A stretch of DNA of 64,000 bases from Microbispora catharanthi (lineage in GTDB: Bacteria > Actinomycetota > Actinomycetes > Streptosporangiales > Streptosporangiaceae), in contig NZ_VDMA02000026.1 of assembly GCF_006334915.2 (NCBI RefSeq), positions 1 to 64,000 of the forward strand, in the 5' to 3' direction. Below the pieces are notes generated by a model. It was not told where the DNA came from, searched no databases, and saw nothing but the letters and a program-made list of their open reading frames with translations. Below are positions 34,543 through 43,809 of this stretch, one piece after another; positions within the stretch are counted from its first letter, which is position 1; each line of letters opens with the position of its first letter. The position numbers and the translations under genes are program-made.

Positions 34543-35681
34543 TCTGCGAAGGAGCGGTCGGGGTAACGCCAGATCGGAGAGCGCCAGGTGTGGCCCTGCT
34601 TGTCGGCCTCACGCACCGCGGCCTCGTCGACCACGATGCCCAGACCCGGCTCGGTCGGCCGGGAGAGCCGGCCGTCGCTGAAGGCGAAGACGGACGGATC
34701 GACCAGGTAGTCCAGCAGCTCGTTGCCGTCGTTGTAGTGGATGCCGATGCTCTGTTCCTGGATCAGGAAGTTGGGGGTCGCGAACGCCACCTGGAGGCTG
34801 GAGGCCAGGGAGATCGGTCCCAGCGGGCAGTGCGGGGCGAGCAGGGCGCCGAACACCTCGGCCTGGGCGGCGATGCGGCGGACCTCCGAGATGCCGCCGG
34901 CGTGGGACAGGTCCGGCTGCGCCACGGCGACGCCCGCCTGGAACGCCGGCAGGAAGTCCCATCGGGAGTAGAGCCGCTCGCCCAGGGCGATGGGGATGTT
35001 GGACGCCTCCACGAGGCTGCGCACCTGGGGCATCGACTCCGGCACGACCGGTTCCTCGACGAACAGGGGCGTGAGCGGTTCGAGCAGCGGCAGCAGTCGC
35101 CGGGCGTTCGGGTAGGACACCCGGCCGTGGAAGTCGACCGCGACGTCCCGGCCCGGGCCGAGCACCTCGCGGACCGCGGCGACGCGGTCGACGACCTCGT
35201 CGATCTCGCCCGGGCCCGCGATGGGGGACATGCGGCCGCTGGCGTTCATCTTCACCGCGGTGAAGCCCGCCTCCACCTGACGCCGGGCCTCCTCCTCGAT
35301 CTCGCCGGGTTCGTCGCCGCCGATCCAGGCGTACGCGCGGACGTGGTCGCGTACGGGACCGCCGAGCAGTTCGTGGACGGGGACGCCGCGCGCCTTGCCG
35401 GCGATGTCCCACAGGGCCTGGTCGAGGCCGGCGACGGCGCTGGCGAGCACGGGCCCGCCGCGGTAGAAGCCGCCCTTGGTCATGACCTGCCAGTGGTCCT
35501 CGATGCGCAGCGGGTCGGCGCCGACGAGCAGCTCGGCGATCTCGCCGACCGCCGCCCTGACCGAGTGGGCCCGTCCCTCGACGACCGGCTCGCCCCAGCC
35601 GACGTGTCCCTCGTCGGTCTCCACCCGGCAGAACAGCCACCGGGGTGGGACCAGGAACGTTTCGATGCGCGTGATCTTCAC
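34536..35681 (-). CDS. dgoD: D-galactonate dehydratase (enolase superfamily)
   Basis: The 381-residue protein has metal-binding Asp in VDFHGR (with the acid/base His two residues on), Glu in FVEEPV and Glu in ALGERLYSR. The second catalytic His is in APHCPLGPI. This D-x-H and HCPLGPI pattern is that of galactonate dehydratase rather than mandelate racemase. It removes water from D-galactonate to give 2-keto-3-deoxygalactonate. The start GTG at 35681 overlaps the GntR stop by four bases. Related sugar acids are possible substrates. Confidence 0.88.
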   Translation of the reverse strand: MKITRIETFLVPPRWLFCRVETDEGHVGWGEPVVEGRAHSVRAAVGEIAELLVGADPLRIEDHWQVMTKGGFYRGGPVLASAVAGLDQALWDIAGKARGVPVHELLGGPVRDHVRAYAWIGGDEPGEIEEEARRQVEAGFTAVKMNASGRMSPIAGPGEIDEVVDRVAAVREVLGPGRDVAVDFHGRVSYPNARRLLPLLEPLTPLFVEEPVVPESMPQVRSLVEASNIPIALGERLYSRWDFLPAFQAGVAVAQPDLSHAGGISEVRRIAAQAEVFGALLAPHCPLGPISLASSLQVAFATPNFLIQEQSIGIHYNDGNELLDYLVDPSVFAFSDGRLSRPTEPGLGIVVDEAAVREADKQGHTWRSPIWRYPDRSFAEW

Positions 35682-36382
35682 CGGTCTCCCTGAAGGCGGG
35701 CCGCGCGGTCGACGTCGGCCATGGACTTGTCGAGGAGCGCGAGCGCGCAGGTTCTGGCGGCCTCGCCGTCCCCGGCCCTGATGGCGTCGAGCAGGGCCCG
35801 GTGGCTCGGCACCGGGTCGTCGGCGGTGACGACGTCGTGGACGATGCGGTCCCGTTCCGCGAGCACGGACTCGATGACGACCTCCATGCGGACCAGGAGC
35901 TCGTTGCCCGTCGCGGCCAGGACGGCGCGGTGGAACCGCAGGTCGGCGGAGGCCGCCTCGGCCGGGGTCCTGGCCGCGGTCATGTCCTCCAGGGCCGCCT
36001 CGAGTTCGGCGAGGTCGGCGTCGGTGCGCCGGTCGGCGGCCAGCGCGGCGGCGGCCGGTTCGAACATCTGCCGCACCTCGGCGAGCTGCCCGAGCATCTC
36101 GCTGCCCCGGTTCTCGAACTCCCAGCTGATCACGTCGGGATCGAGCAGGTTCCACTCGCTGCGGGGGCGCACGACCGTGCCCCGCTTCTGCCGCGAGTCG
36201 ACCAGGCCCTTGCCGGCCAGCACCTTCAGCGCTTCGCGCACCACGGTGCGGGACACCTGCAGCTCGGCCTCCAGCTCGACCAGGTCGATGCGCCCGTTCT
36301 CGGCGAACTGCCCGGTGACGAGGCGGCGGCCGATGGTCTCGACGACCTGGCCGTGGATGCCACGCCCTTTGTAGGTGCTCAT
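35678..36382 (-). CDS. GntR-family (FadR/FCD) regulator of the sugar-acid operon
   Basis: The 234-residue protein has a winged helix (ELQVSRTVVREALKVLAGKGLV, wing RQKRGTVVRP) and an FCD domain (LRFHRAVLAATGNELL). It resembles DgoR-type regulators. It lies inside the catabolic operon, between the SDR and dehydratase genes, and likely represses both divergent operons from the 16-bp palindrome at 37195-37210 until a sugar acid is bound. Confidence 0.92.
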   Translation of the reverse strand: MSTYKGRGIHGQVVETIGRRLVTGQFAENGRIDLVELEAELQVSRTVVREALKVLAGKGLVDSRQKRGTVVRPRSEWNLLDPDVISWEFENRGSEMLGQLAEVRQMFEPAAAALAADRRTDADLAELEAALEDMTAARTPAEAASADLRFHRAVLAATGNELLVRMEVVIESVLAERDRIVHDVVTADDPVPSHRALLDAIRAGDGEAARTCALALLDKSMADVDRAARLQGDR

Positions 36383-36400
36383 GCTCTGCGGTCATCCCTC

Positions 36401-37165
36401 TCAGGAGGAGTTCTTCGTCGCGCTCCAGCCGCCGTCGACGACGAGGGTGGTGGCGGTGATGTAGGACGCCTCGTCCGACAGCAGGAAGGCGATCGCCGCG
36501 GCGACCTCGGCGGGCTCGCCGAACCGCTTGGCGATCGTGGCCTCCACGCTCAGGCGCCGGTCCTCCTCCGCCACGCGGTCCCACGCGGGGGACATGATCG
36601 GCCCGGGCAGCACGGTGTTGACGCGCACCCCGGGGCCGTAGTCCACGGCGAGCTGGCGGCCGAGACCCACCAGCGCCGCCTTCGTCGCCGCGTACGCCGG
36701 GTGGCCGGGCAGGCCGACGAGGGCGTGCACCGACGAGACGAGGACGACCGCCCCCGACGTCGCCTTCAGATCCTCGTGTAGCGTGCGAAAGGCCAGGTAG
36801 GAGGCGGTGAGGTTCACTTCCAGCTGCCGGTTCCACGATGCCGCGCCCAGGTCGTGGACGGGTCTCACGTCCACGACGTAGGCGTTGCTGACGAGATGCC
36901 GCACCGGGCCGTACTCCCGGTGGGCGACGCGGCGGAGTTCCCCCCATGCGCTCTCGTCGCTGACGTCCATGCGCACGAATCTTGCCGTGCCGCCCGCCTC
37001 GACGACAGCCGCGGCGACGTCCTCCCCGGCCGGGGAGATGTCGCACAGCAGGACGGGCATGCCCGTCGCGCCGAGACGCCTGGCGGTAGCCGCGCCGATG
37101 CCGGAGGCGGCGCCGGTCACGACCGCGCAGCATCCGGCCTCCGTGGAAGGTCCGGGGAGGTTCAC
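36401..37165 (-). CDS. Short-chain dehydrogenase/reductase (probable sugar dehydrogenase)
   Basis: The 254-residue classical SDR has the NAD(P)-binding TGAASGIG, catalytic Ser in VVLVSSVHALVG and YAATK for Tyr/Lys. The usual NNAG is NAYVV here. As first gene of the operon it would oxidise the sugar (for example galactose) to its lactone before the dehydratase step. The -10 box ends seven bases before the GTG, so the mRNA may be leaderless. Confidence 0.88.
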   Translation of the reverse strand: MNLPGPSTEAGCCAVVTGAASGIGAATARRLGATGMPVLLCDISPAGEDVAAAVVEAGGTARFVRMDVSDESAWGELRRVAHREYGPVRHLVSNAYVVDVRPVHDLGAASWNRQLEVNLTASYLAFRTLHEDLKATSGAVVLVSSVHALVGLPGHPAYAATKAALVGLGRQLAVDYGPGVRVNTVLPGPIMSPAWDRVAEEDRRLSVEATIAKRFGEPAEVAAAIAFLLSDEASYITATTLVVDGGWSATKNSS

Positions 37166-37171
37166 GCGGCC

Positions 37172-37210
37172 ACTCTACGATAAGTGTTTTTTTATGACAA
37201 TTTATTGACA
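37172..37210. promoter_or_regulatory. Divergent promoters sharing a 16-bp palindromic operator
   Basis: Leftward: -35 TTGTCA (37195-37200), 17-base spacer, -10 TAGAGT (37172-37177). Rightward: -35 TTGACA (37205-37210), with a weak -10 near 37229. The two -35 boxes and the four bases between them form TGACAATTTATTGACA, a palindrome with seven of eight pairs matching. One repressor dimer there would silence both operons. Confidence 0.6.
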
Positions 37211-37304
37211 GGCACGTTACGTCCGCCTCATCATCTGGAACGTGGCGCAGCGCGCCCTACCCGGTGGCGTCGCCAACCGAAGACAGACTCATGGGAGGCC
37301 ATTC

Positions 37305-38318
37305 GTGGCATCAGTACGACTCACGGTGATGCGGTGCATCGCCTTGCTGGCCGTCGGCGCCGTGCTCGCCGCCTGCGGTCAGTCCGCCGGGTCCGGCGGC
37401 GCCTCGGGCGCGAAGGAGCAGCTGCGCGTCGGGGTGATCTACCTGGACTCGCAGGGCTTCTACGCCGGCGTGAAGAAGGGCATCGAGACCGCCGCCGCCC
37501 AGGACTCGCAGCTCAAGCTGCTGGGCAACAACGCGCAGGGCGACGCGGCCAAGGAGTCCTCGTTCATGTCGACCCTGGTCGCCTCCAACGTGGACGCGAT
37601 CATCACCTCGGCCGTCTCCGCCACGGCGTCCACCCCGGCGATCGCGGCGGCGAGCAAGGCCGGCATCCCGGTCGTCTGCTACAACACCTGCATCAACGAC
37701 GCGGACGCCAAGAAGTACGTGTGGGGCTACGTCCTGTCCGACCCGTACGTCTTCGGCAAGAAGCTGGGTGAGCAGGCCGGTGAATACTTCACCTCCCAGA
37801 AGGTCGACAAGCCGAAGATCGCCATCCTGAACTGCGACTTCGTGGAGGTCTGCAAGGAGCGCAAGCGCGGCTTCAAGGACGGCCTGGCCGAGTCGGTGCC
37901 GGGCGCCCAGTACGTCGCCGACCAGGAGGGCGCGGTCGTCGACAAGGCCACCCCGGTCGCCGAGAACATCATCACCGCCAACCCCGAGCTCGACGCGTTC
38001 TACGCCGTGGCGGGCGGCGGCACCCTCGCCGGGATCAAGGCCGTCACCACGCGCTCCCGCGTGGGCAAGACCGTCGTCTTCGGCAGCGACATGACCGTCG
38101 ACATCGCCAAGGCCCTGGTCGACGGCAGCATCCTCAAGGCCGAGATCGACGTCCCCGCGCAGACCGTGGGCAAGCTCGCGTACGAGGCCGCCCGCAAGGC
38201 GTCGAGCGGCGCCAAGAACGACTCGTTCGTCATCCCGGTCGAGCCGATCCTCTACACCGCCGACGACAAGGCCACCAACGAGAAGTGGCTGACCGAGCAC
38301 GCCGACGGCATCCCGTAG
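37305..38318 (+). CDS. Rbs/Xyl-type sugar-binding lipoprotein
   Basis: The 337-residue periplasmic-binding protein of the RbsB/PBP1B family has a lipobox VLAACG (Cys about residue 24). LRVGVIYLDSQGFYAGVKKG and IPVVCYNTCIN are typical. GTG 37305 has GGGAGG six bases upstream; ATG 37329 is a possible shorter start. It supplies sugar to the ATPase and permease that follow. The ligand is likely the sugar degraded by the divergent operon. Confidence 0.9.
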   Translation: MASVRLTVMRCIALLAVGAVLAACGQSAGSGGASGAKEQLRVGVIYLDSQGFYAGVKKGIETAAAQDSQLKLLGNNAQGDAAKESSFMSTLVASNVDAIITSAVSATASTPAIAAASKAGIPVVCYNTCINDADAKKYVWGYVLSDPYVFGKKLGEQAGEYFTSQKVDKPKIAILNCDFVEVCKERKRGFKDGLAESVPGAQYVADQEGAVVDKATPVAENIITANPELDAFYAVAGGGTLAGIKAVTTRSRVGKTVVFGSDMTVDIAKALVDGSILKAEIDVPAQTVGKLAYEAARKASSGAKNDSFVIPVEPILYTADDKATNEKWLTEHADGIP

Positions 38319-38366
38319 ACCGTCCAGGCGACTCGTCCCCCACCGAAGGCTCCCAGGAAGGCTCCC

Positions 38367-39860
38367 ATGTCGAACACCGACGTCGTCGCGGAGGTGCGTG
38401 CGGGCACCAAGCGCTACCCCGGCGTCACCGCTCTCAGCGACGTCGACTTCGCGGTGCGGCGCGGCGAGGTCCGCGCGCTGCTGGGCAAGAACGGCGCCGG
38501 CAAGTCCACCCTGATCAAGGTCCTGTCCGGCGCCGAGCACCTCGACTCCGGTGAGGCGCTCGTACGCGGCAAGCCGCTGGCGGGCCTCGGCACGCGGGAC
38601 GTCGCCGCCCTGGGCGTCGCGACCGTCTACCAGGAGCTGAGCCTGGTGCCGGAGATGACGGTCGCGGAGAACCTGTTCCTGGGCGCCTGGCCGCGCTCCC
38701 GCGGCGCGCTCGACCTGCGCAGGATGCGCGCCGACGCGAAGGAGGCGATGGCGCGCATCGGCGTGGACATCGACGTCGACAGCCCGGTCGGCGCGCTGGG
38801 CTCCGCCGGGCAGCAGCTCGTGGAGATCGCCCGCGCGGTCGGCCAGCGGCCCACCCTGCTCATCCTCGACGAGCCGACCAGCTCACTGGCCGCCGCCGAG
38901 GTCCGGCAGGTGATCGACGTCGTGAGGACCGTCGCGGAGCAGGGCGTGGCGGTCATCTACGTCAGCCACCGCATGGACGAGATCCGGCAGGTGGCCGACA
39001 CCGCCACGGTCGTCCGCGACGGCAGGATCGTGGAGACGCTGCCGGTGCGCACGGCCTCGACCCACGAGATCGTGGCGATGATGCTCGGCACGGCGCCCGA
39101 GGCCGTGGCGGCCCGGGCCCGCCGCCCGAGCGCGGAGCCGCCGGTGCTGTCGGCGCGCGGCCTGGTCAGCGACCGGCTGAACGGCCTCGACATCGACGTG
39201 CGTCCCGGCGAGATCCTGGGCATCGCCGGGGTGCTCGGCTCGGGCCGCACCGAGACGCTGCGCGCCCTGGTGGGGCTCGACCGCCCGGCCTCCGGCGAGA
39301 TCCGCCTGCGCGGCGAGGCCGTACGGCCCGGCGCGTTCGCCGCGATGCTCCGCAGGGGGCTCGGCATGACGCCGGAGAACCGGCGGCGCGAGGGGATCGT
39401 GCCGCTGATGGGCGTCGACGAGAACATCGTCATCAGCGACCTGCGCGGGGTGAGCAGGTCGGGCGTGCTGGACCGCCGGGCGATACGGCAGGCCGCCCGG
39501 GCGCTCATCGACCGCCTGGCCATCAAGACGGCCCGTCCGGGGACGCCGATCGGCACGCTCAGCGGCGGCAACCAGCAGAAGGCCGTGCTCGCCCGGTGGC
39601 TGCACGCGGGAAGCGACGTGCTGCTGCTCGACGAGCCCACCCGCGGCGTGGACGTGGAGGCCAAACGCCAGATCTACGACCAGATGCGCCTGCTGGCCGA
39701 CGACGGGCGCGCGGTGGTCTTCGTGTCCAGCGAGGTGGAGGAGCTGGCCGACGTCTGCGATCGGATCGTCGTCCTGCGCGGCGGGCGTGCCGTGGCCGAG
39801 CTGAGCGGCGACGAGATCGAGCTCAACCGGGTCATGGCCCTGGCGATTGCCGAGGAGTGA
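38367..39860 (+). CDS. Sugar ABC transporter ATPase, tandem-domain (RbsA/MglA type)
   Basis: The 497-residue protein has two ATPase domains. The first has Walker A GKNGAGKST (about residue 38) and Walker B LLILDEPTSS. The second has a degenerate Walker A (VLGSGRTET), the signature LSGGNQQK and Walker B LLLDEPTRG. This asymmetry is normal for the sugar (CUT2) class. It drives import through the permease encoded eight bases downstream. Confidence 0.94.
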   Translation: MSNTDVVAEVRAGTKRYPGVTALSDVDFAVRRGEVRALLGKNGAGKSTLIKVLSGAEHLDSGEALVRGKPLAGLGTRDVAALGVATVYQELSLVPEMTVAENLFLGAWPRSRGALDLRRMRADAKEAMARIGVDIDVDSPVGALGSAGQQLVEIARAVGQRPTLLILDEPTSSLAAAEVRQVIDVVRTVAEQGVAVIYVSHRMDEIRQVADTATVVRDGRIVETLPVRTASTHEIVAMMLGTAPEAVAARARRPSAEPPVLSARGLVSDRLNGLDIDVRPGEILGIAGVLGSGRTETLRALVGLDRPASGEIRLRGEAVRPGAFAAMLRRGLGMTPENRRREGIVPLMGVDENIVISDLRGVSRSGVLDRRAIRQAARALIDRLAIKTARPGTPIGTLSGGNQQKAVLARWLHAGSDVLLLDEPTRGVDVEAKRQIYDQMRLLADDGRAVVFVSSEVEELADVCDRIVVLRGGRAVAELSGDEIELNRVMALAIAEE

Positions 39861-39868
39861 GGGAGAAC

Positions 39869-40882
39869 ATGAGCACGACCACGCCCACGGGCCCGCCCGT
39901 GGCCAAGGCGGACGCCCGCGGCGGGCGGCTGGGACGCAACACGCAACGGCTGAACGAGATCGGGCTCATCGGGGCCATCGTGGTGCTGTTCGTGGTGCTC
40001 TCCGCGACGGCGCCGGGCTTCCTGTCCGTGACGAACCAGCTGGCCATCCTGCGCGACGCGGCGACGATCGGCGTCGTGGCGTGGGCGATGACCCTCGTCA
40101 TCGTTGCCGGTGAGATCGACATCAGCATCGGCCCGGCCGTGGCTTTCTCCTCGGTCCTGCTGGCCAAGGCCACCGGGGAGTGGCACATCCCGTTCGCCCT
40201 CGCCGTGCTGGTCTGCCTCGCGGTGGGCCTGCTGCTCGGGGCCGGGGCCGGCTACCTGCGCGCCCGCTGGGGCATCCCGTCGTTCGTGGCCACGCTGGGC
40301 CTGTGGAGCGCCCTGCGCGGGCTGGCGCAGTACATGACCGACGGCCTGCCGGTTCCGCTGGAGGCCAACGGGCTCCTCGACGTCCTGGCCGGGAGCATCC
40401 TCGGCATCCCGACCCCGGCCATCGTCATGGCGGTGCTGTTCGTCGTGTTCCTCTTCGTCGCCAACCGCACGGCGTACGGGCGCTCGGTGTTCGCCGTCGG
40501 CGGCAACGCCGAGGCCGCCCGCCTCGCGGGGATCAATGTCTCCCGGATCCGGGTGATCCTGTTCGCGACCACCGGCCTGCTCGCCGCGGTCAGCGGCCTG
40601 CTGCTGGCCGCGCGCCTCGGGTCCGGCAACGGCGGCGCGTCGGTCGGTCTCGAGTTCGACGTGATCGCCGCGGTCGTGATCGGCGGCACCTCCCTCGCCG
40701 GCGGCAAGGGATCCCTGCTCGGCACCCTGCTGGGCGTCGCCTTCATCACCGTCATCGGCAACGGCCTCGTGCTGCTCGGGGTCAACGCCTTCTTCCAGGA
40801 CGTGGTCCGCGGCGTCATCATCGTCGGCGCCGTATTGATCAACGTGTTGCTCTCCAAGCGGAACGGAGCCCGTGCCTCATGA
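39869..40882 (+). CDS. Sugar ABC transporter permease (RbsC type)
   Basis: The 337-residue protein has about nine hydrophobic segments and the family texts GEIDISIGPAVAFSSVLLA and GGNAEAARLAGINV. The ATG at 39869 follows GAGGGAG. It forms the CUT2 pore as a homodimer. Its stop overlaps the next start (ATGA at 40879), so the dehydrogenase is coupled. Confidence 0.93.
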   Translation: MSTTTPTGPPVAKADARGGRLGRNTQRLNEIGLIGAIVVLFVVLSATAPGFLSVTNQLAILRDAATIGVVAWAMTLVIVAGEIDISIGPAVAFSSVLLAKATGEWHIPFALAVLVCLAVGLLLGAGAGYLRARWGIPSFVATLGLWSALRGLAQYMTDGLPVPLEANGLLDVLAGSILGIPTPAIVMAVLFVVFLFVANRTAYGRSVFAVGGNAEAARLAGINVSRIRVILFATTGLLAAVSGLLLAARLGSGNGGASVGLEFDVIAAVVIGGTSLAGGKGSLLGTLLGVAFITVIGNGLVLLGVNAFFQDVVRGVIIVGAVLINVLLSKRNGARAS

Positions 40883-41946
40883 CCGCCATGAAAGGCGTCT
40901 TCCTGCCCGGCGACTTCACCGCCGTGCTCCGCGACGTCGAGGTGCCCACGCCCGGCCCCGGCCAGTTGCTCGTACGGGTGGGCGCGTCCGGCATCTGCGG
41001 CAGCGACCTGTCCTACATCTACCGGGGGCACAAGACCCACGTCGGTCAGGAAGGCGCGGCGTACAAGGGGGTCGTGGCCGGGCACGAGCCCAGCGGCCAG
41101 GTGGTGGAGACCGGCCCGGGCTGCCGGCGTTTCGGGGTGGGCGACCGCGTGATCGTCTACCACATCTCGGGCTGCGGGCGCTGCTCCAACTGCCGCCGCG
41201 GCCACATGATCAGCTGCTCCGATCCCGAGCGCAGGTCGGCGTACGGCTGGCAGCGCGACGGCGGGCACGCCGAGTACATCCTGGTCGAGGAGAGCACGGC
41301 CGTGCCGCTCCCGGACGAGCTGTCCTACGTGGACGGCGCCCTGATCGCGTGCGGGTTCGGCACGGCGTACGAGGGCCTGCTGCGCACCGGGGTCGGCGGG
41401 CGCGACGACCTGCTCGTGGTCGGCCTCGGGCCGGTCGGGCTGGCCGCCGCCATGATCGCACGCGGTCTCGGCGCGACCCGGGTGCTCGGCGTGGAGCGCT
41501 CGCCCGAGCGCGCCGCGCACGCCCGATCCCTCGGCCTGTTCGACGAGGTCCTGATCGCGGACGACGGGGTCGCCGAGGCCGTGGACGAGGCCACCGGGGG
41601 ACGCGGCTGTTCGGTGACGATGGACTGCTCGGGCGCGGCCGCGGGCCGGAGCGTCGCGATCCGGGGCGCGGCCGAGTGGGGCCGCGTCTCCCTGGTGGGC
41701 GAGGGTGGCCGGCTGGAGACCGAGGTCTCCGACCTGCTGCTGCACCGCCAGCTCACCCTGTACGCCTCCTGGGTCACCTCGCTGCAGGCGATGGAGGAGC
41801 TGGCCTTCCGCCTCGTGCGGTGGGGCGCGAGCCCGCAGCGGCTGGTGACCGACGTGCTGCCGCTGGAGAAGGCCGACGAGGCGTACCGCCTGGCCGACTC
41901 GGGGCGGACCGGCAAGGTCTGCCTGGTCCCCTCTCTGGACCGATGA
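40879..41946 (+). CDS. Zinc-dependent alcohol/polyol dehydrogenase
   Basis: The 355-residue MDR has catalytic zinc ligands in GICGSD and GHEPSG, four structural-zinc cysteines (CGRCSNCRRGHMISC), and the nucleotide-binding VVGLGPVGLAAA. Members near sugar genes oxidise polyols or aldoses. Translational coupling to the importer suggests action on the imported sugar or an intermediate. It could supply an alternative first oxidation step to the SDR. Confidence 0.9.
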   Translation: MTAMKGVFLPGDFTAVLRDVEVPTPGPGQLLVRVGASGICGSDLSYIYRGHKTHVGQEGAAYKGVVAGHEPSGQVVETGPGCRRFGVGDRVIVYHISGCGRCSNCRRGHMISCSDPERRSAYGWQRDGGHAEYILVEESTAVPLPDELSYVDGALIACGFGTAYEGLLRTGVGGRDDLLVVGLGPVGLAAAMIARGLGATRVLGVERSPERAAHARSLGLFDEVLIADDGVAEAVDEATGGRGCSVTMDCSGAAAGRSVAIRGAAEWGRVSLVGEGGRLETEVSDLLLHRQLTLYASWVTSLQAMEELAFRLVRWGASPQRLVTDVLPLEKADEAYRLADSGRTGKVCLVPSLDR

Positions 41947-42902
41947 CGAACCACGAGAACGAGCCGCTGGTCCGGCTCGCCGCGCCCTGGGGGGAGGCGG
42001 TCGTCCTGCCGCGACGCGGCGGGCGGATCATCTCGCTGCGCGCCGCGGGCCGGGAGTGGCTGTGGCGCAATCCCGAACTGCTCGACGCGTCGCTCGCGCT
42101 CACCCCCACCGCGCGGCGGCTGCCCGCCCCCACCGGCTTCGCGAGCTGGGCCAACTGGGGCGGAGACAAGACCTGGCCCGCCCCGCAGGGATGGTCGTCG
42201 GCGCAGGAGTGGGCGGGGCCGCCCGACCCCGTGCTCGACGCCGGCGCCTACACCGTGCTGGAGCGCGACGACCTGCGCGTACGGATGCGCAGCGGCGACG
42301 ACCCGCGCACCGGGCTGGCCGTCACCCGAACGGTCACGATGCCGGCCGGCGAGGCCGTCCTCGTGGTCGACAGCGAGCTGGAGAACGTCACCGACCACCC
42401 GGTGCGGTGGGCGGCCTGGACGGTGACCCAGTTCGAGACCGAGTCGTTCCGCGACCATGACGATCCCCGGTGCGGGGTGTGGATCGGGCTGACCGGGCGG
42501 CACCGGGCACCGGTGACGTTGTTCGCCCCCGACGGCGCGCCGGTCCTGGAGTGGGTCTCCCCCTCGGCGGGCCGGGTGCCGGTGCGCGACGTGGTCGGCA
42601 AGATCGGCATCGGCGGCACGGCCGGATGGCTGGCGGTGGTGGCCCCCGGCGGGGCGACGCTGACGCAGCGGTTCGATGTGCGGCTGGGCGCGCCCTATCC
42701 CGACGAAGGCTCGGAGATCGCCATCTGGATGCAGTACCCCAAGGAGGAGGAGTTGGAGGGGCTGGAGGGCCTGCGCCCCACCGCCCGGCTGGTCGAGGCC
42801 GAGACCATGTCGCCCCTGACCTCGCTCGCGCCCGGCGAGGTGCTGCGCCACCGTGTCACGTGGTCCGTGACGGACGTGCCGCCGCCCGTCGCCGGGGAGT
42901 GA
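41943..42902 (+). CDS. DUF4380/galactose-mutarotase-like protein
   Basis: The 319-residue beta-rich protein has the text LPRRGGRIISLRAAGREWLW at the N-terminus and YPDEGSEIAIWMQYP near the middle, as in DUF4380 proteins of the aldose 1-epimerase fold. It may convert sugar anomers before oxidation. The start overlaps the dehydrogenase stop (ATGA). It is the last gene of the rightward operon. Confidence 0.78.
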   Translation: MTNHENEPLVRLAAPWGEAVVLPRRGGRIISLRAAGREWLWRNPELLDASLALTPTARRLPAPTGFASWANWGGDKTWPAPQGWSSAQEWAGPPDPVLDAGAYTVLERDDLRVRMRSGDDPRTGLAVTRTVTMPAGEAVLVVDSELENVTDHPVRWAAWTVTQFETESFRDHDDPRCGVWIGLTGRHRAPVTLFAPDGAPVLEWVSPSAGRVPVRDVVGKIGIGGTAGWLAVVAPGGATLTQRFDVRLGAPYPDEGSEIAIWMQYPKEEELEGLEGLRPTARLVEAETMSPLTSLAPGEVLRHRVTWSVTDVPPPVAGE

Positions 42903-42938
42903 GCGGGGGAGTGATCCGAACCGGATAACGTCGGGGCC

Positions 42939-43808
42939 ATGCGGCTTCATGTGGGATGCGCGATGTGGACGCACGCGCCGTGGCGGGGGCGTCTCCTGCC
43001 GCACCCGCTTCCGCCTGGGGAGCGGCTGCGGGCCTACGCGACCTGGTGCAACGCGGTCGAGGGCAACACGACGTTCTACGCGACGCCCTCGCGGAGCACG
43101 GTCGAGTCCTGGGCGGTGCAGACCGACCCCGGCTTCCGCTTCGTGGTCAAGCTGCCCAAGCCGATCACCCACGAGCGCCGACTGACCGGGGCCGACGACG
43201 ACCTGCGGGCCTTCCTCGACGCGATCGAGCCGCTCGGCCCGCGCGCCCACGCGCTGTGGATCCAGCTTCCGGGCTCGTTCGGCCCGGCGGACGTCGGCGC
43301 GCTCGCGGCCTTCCTCGGACGTCTTCCCCGCGACCACCGCTACGCCGTCGAGGTCCGTCACCGCGCGTTCTTCGACGACCCCCGGGCCGCGCGGCTCCTG
43401 GAGCGGGTGCTGACCGGGGCCGGCGCCGAGTGGGTGCCGTTCGACACGACCGTGCTGTTCCGCAGCCCGCCGACCAGCGACGCCGAACGGGACGCCTGGT
43501 CGAAGAAGCCGCGCGTGCCGCTGCGCACCGCCGCCCTCACCGACCGCCCGATCGTCCGCTACATCGGCCGTGACGACCCGGAGCGTACGGCCGAGGGCTG
43601 GCGGCACTGGGTGGACGCGGTCGCCGGGTGGCTGCGTGAGGGCCGCTCGCCGACGGTGTTCGTCCACACCCCGGACAACGCCGACGCGCTGACACTCGCC
43701 CGCCGGTTCCACGACGACGTACGCGCCGAGGTGCCCGGCGTGGAGCCGCTGCCCGAGCCCATGTCATCGAACGGGCCGATGCCGGACGAGCCGCTGACCC
43801 TGTTCTGA
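42939..43808 (+). CDS. DUF72/YecE-family protein
   Basis: The 289-residue TIM-barrel-like protein has MRLHVGCAMWTHAPWRG, then NAVEGNTTFYATPS and FRFVVKLPKPITHERRL, the family's hallmark order. The biochemical role is unknown. It starts 36 bases after the sugar operon and might be read through from it. The C-terminus ends two bases before the convergent rlmG stop. Confidence 0.9.
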   Translation: MRLHVGCAMWTHAPWRGRLLPHPLPPGERLRAYATWCNAVEGNTTFYATPSRSTVESWAVQTDPGFRFVVKLPKPITHERRLTGADDDLRAFLDAIEPLGPRAHALWIQLPGSFGPADVGALAAFLGRLPRDHRYAVEVRHRAFFDDPRAARLLERVLTGAGAEWVPFDTTVLFRSPPTSDAERDAWSKKPRVPLRTAALTDRPIVRYIGRDDPERTAEGWRHWVDAVAGWLREGRSPTVFVHTPDNADALTLARRFHDDVRAEVPGVEPLPEPMSSNGPMPDEPLTLF

Positions 43809-43809
43809 G

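Noticed and set aside
34536..37133. 865-codon leftward frame covering three genes
   Set aside because: Only its last 381 codons (the dehydratase) are real. The upstream part overlaps the GntR and SDR genes out of frame.
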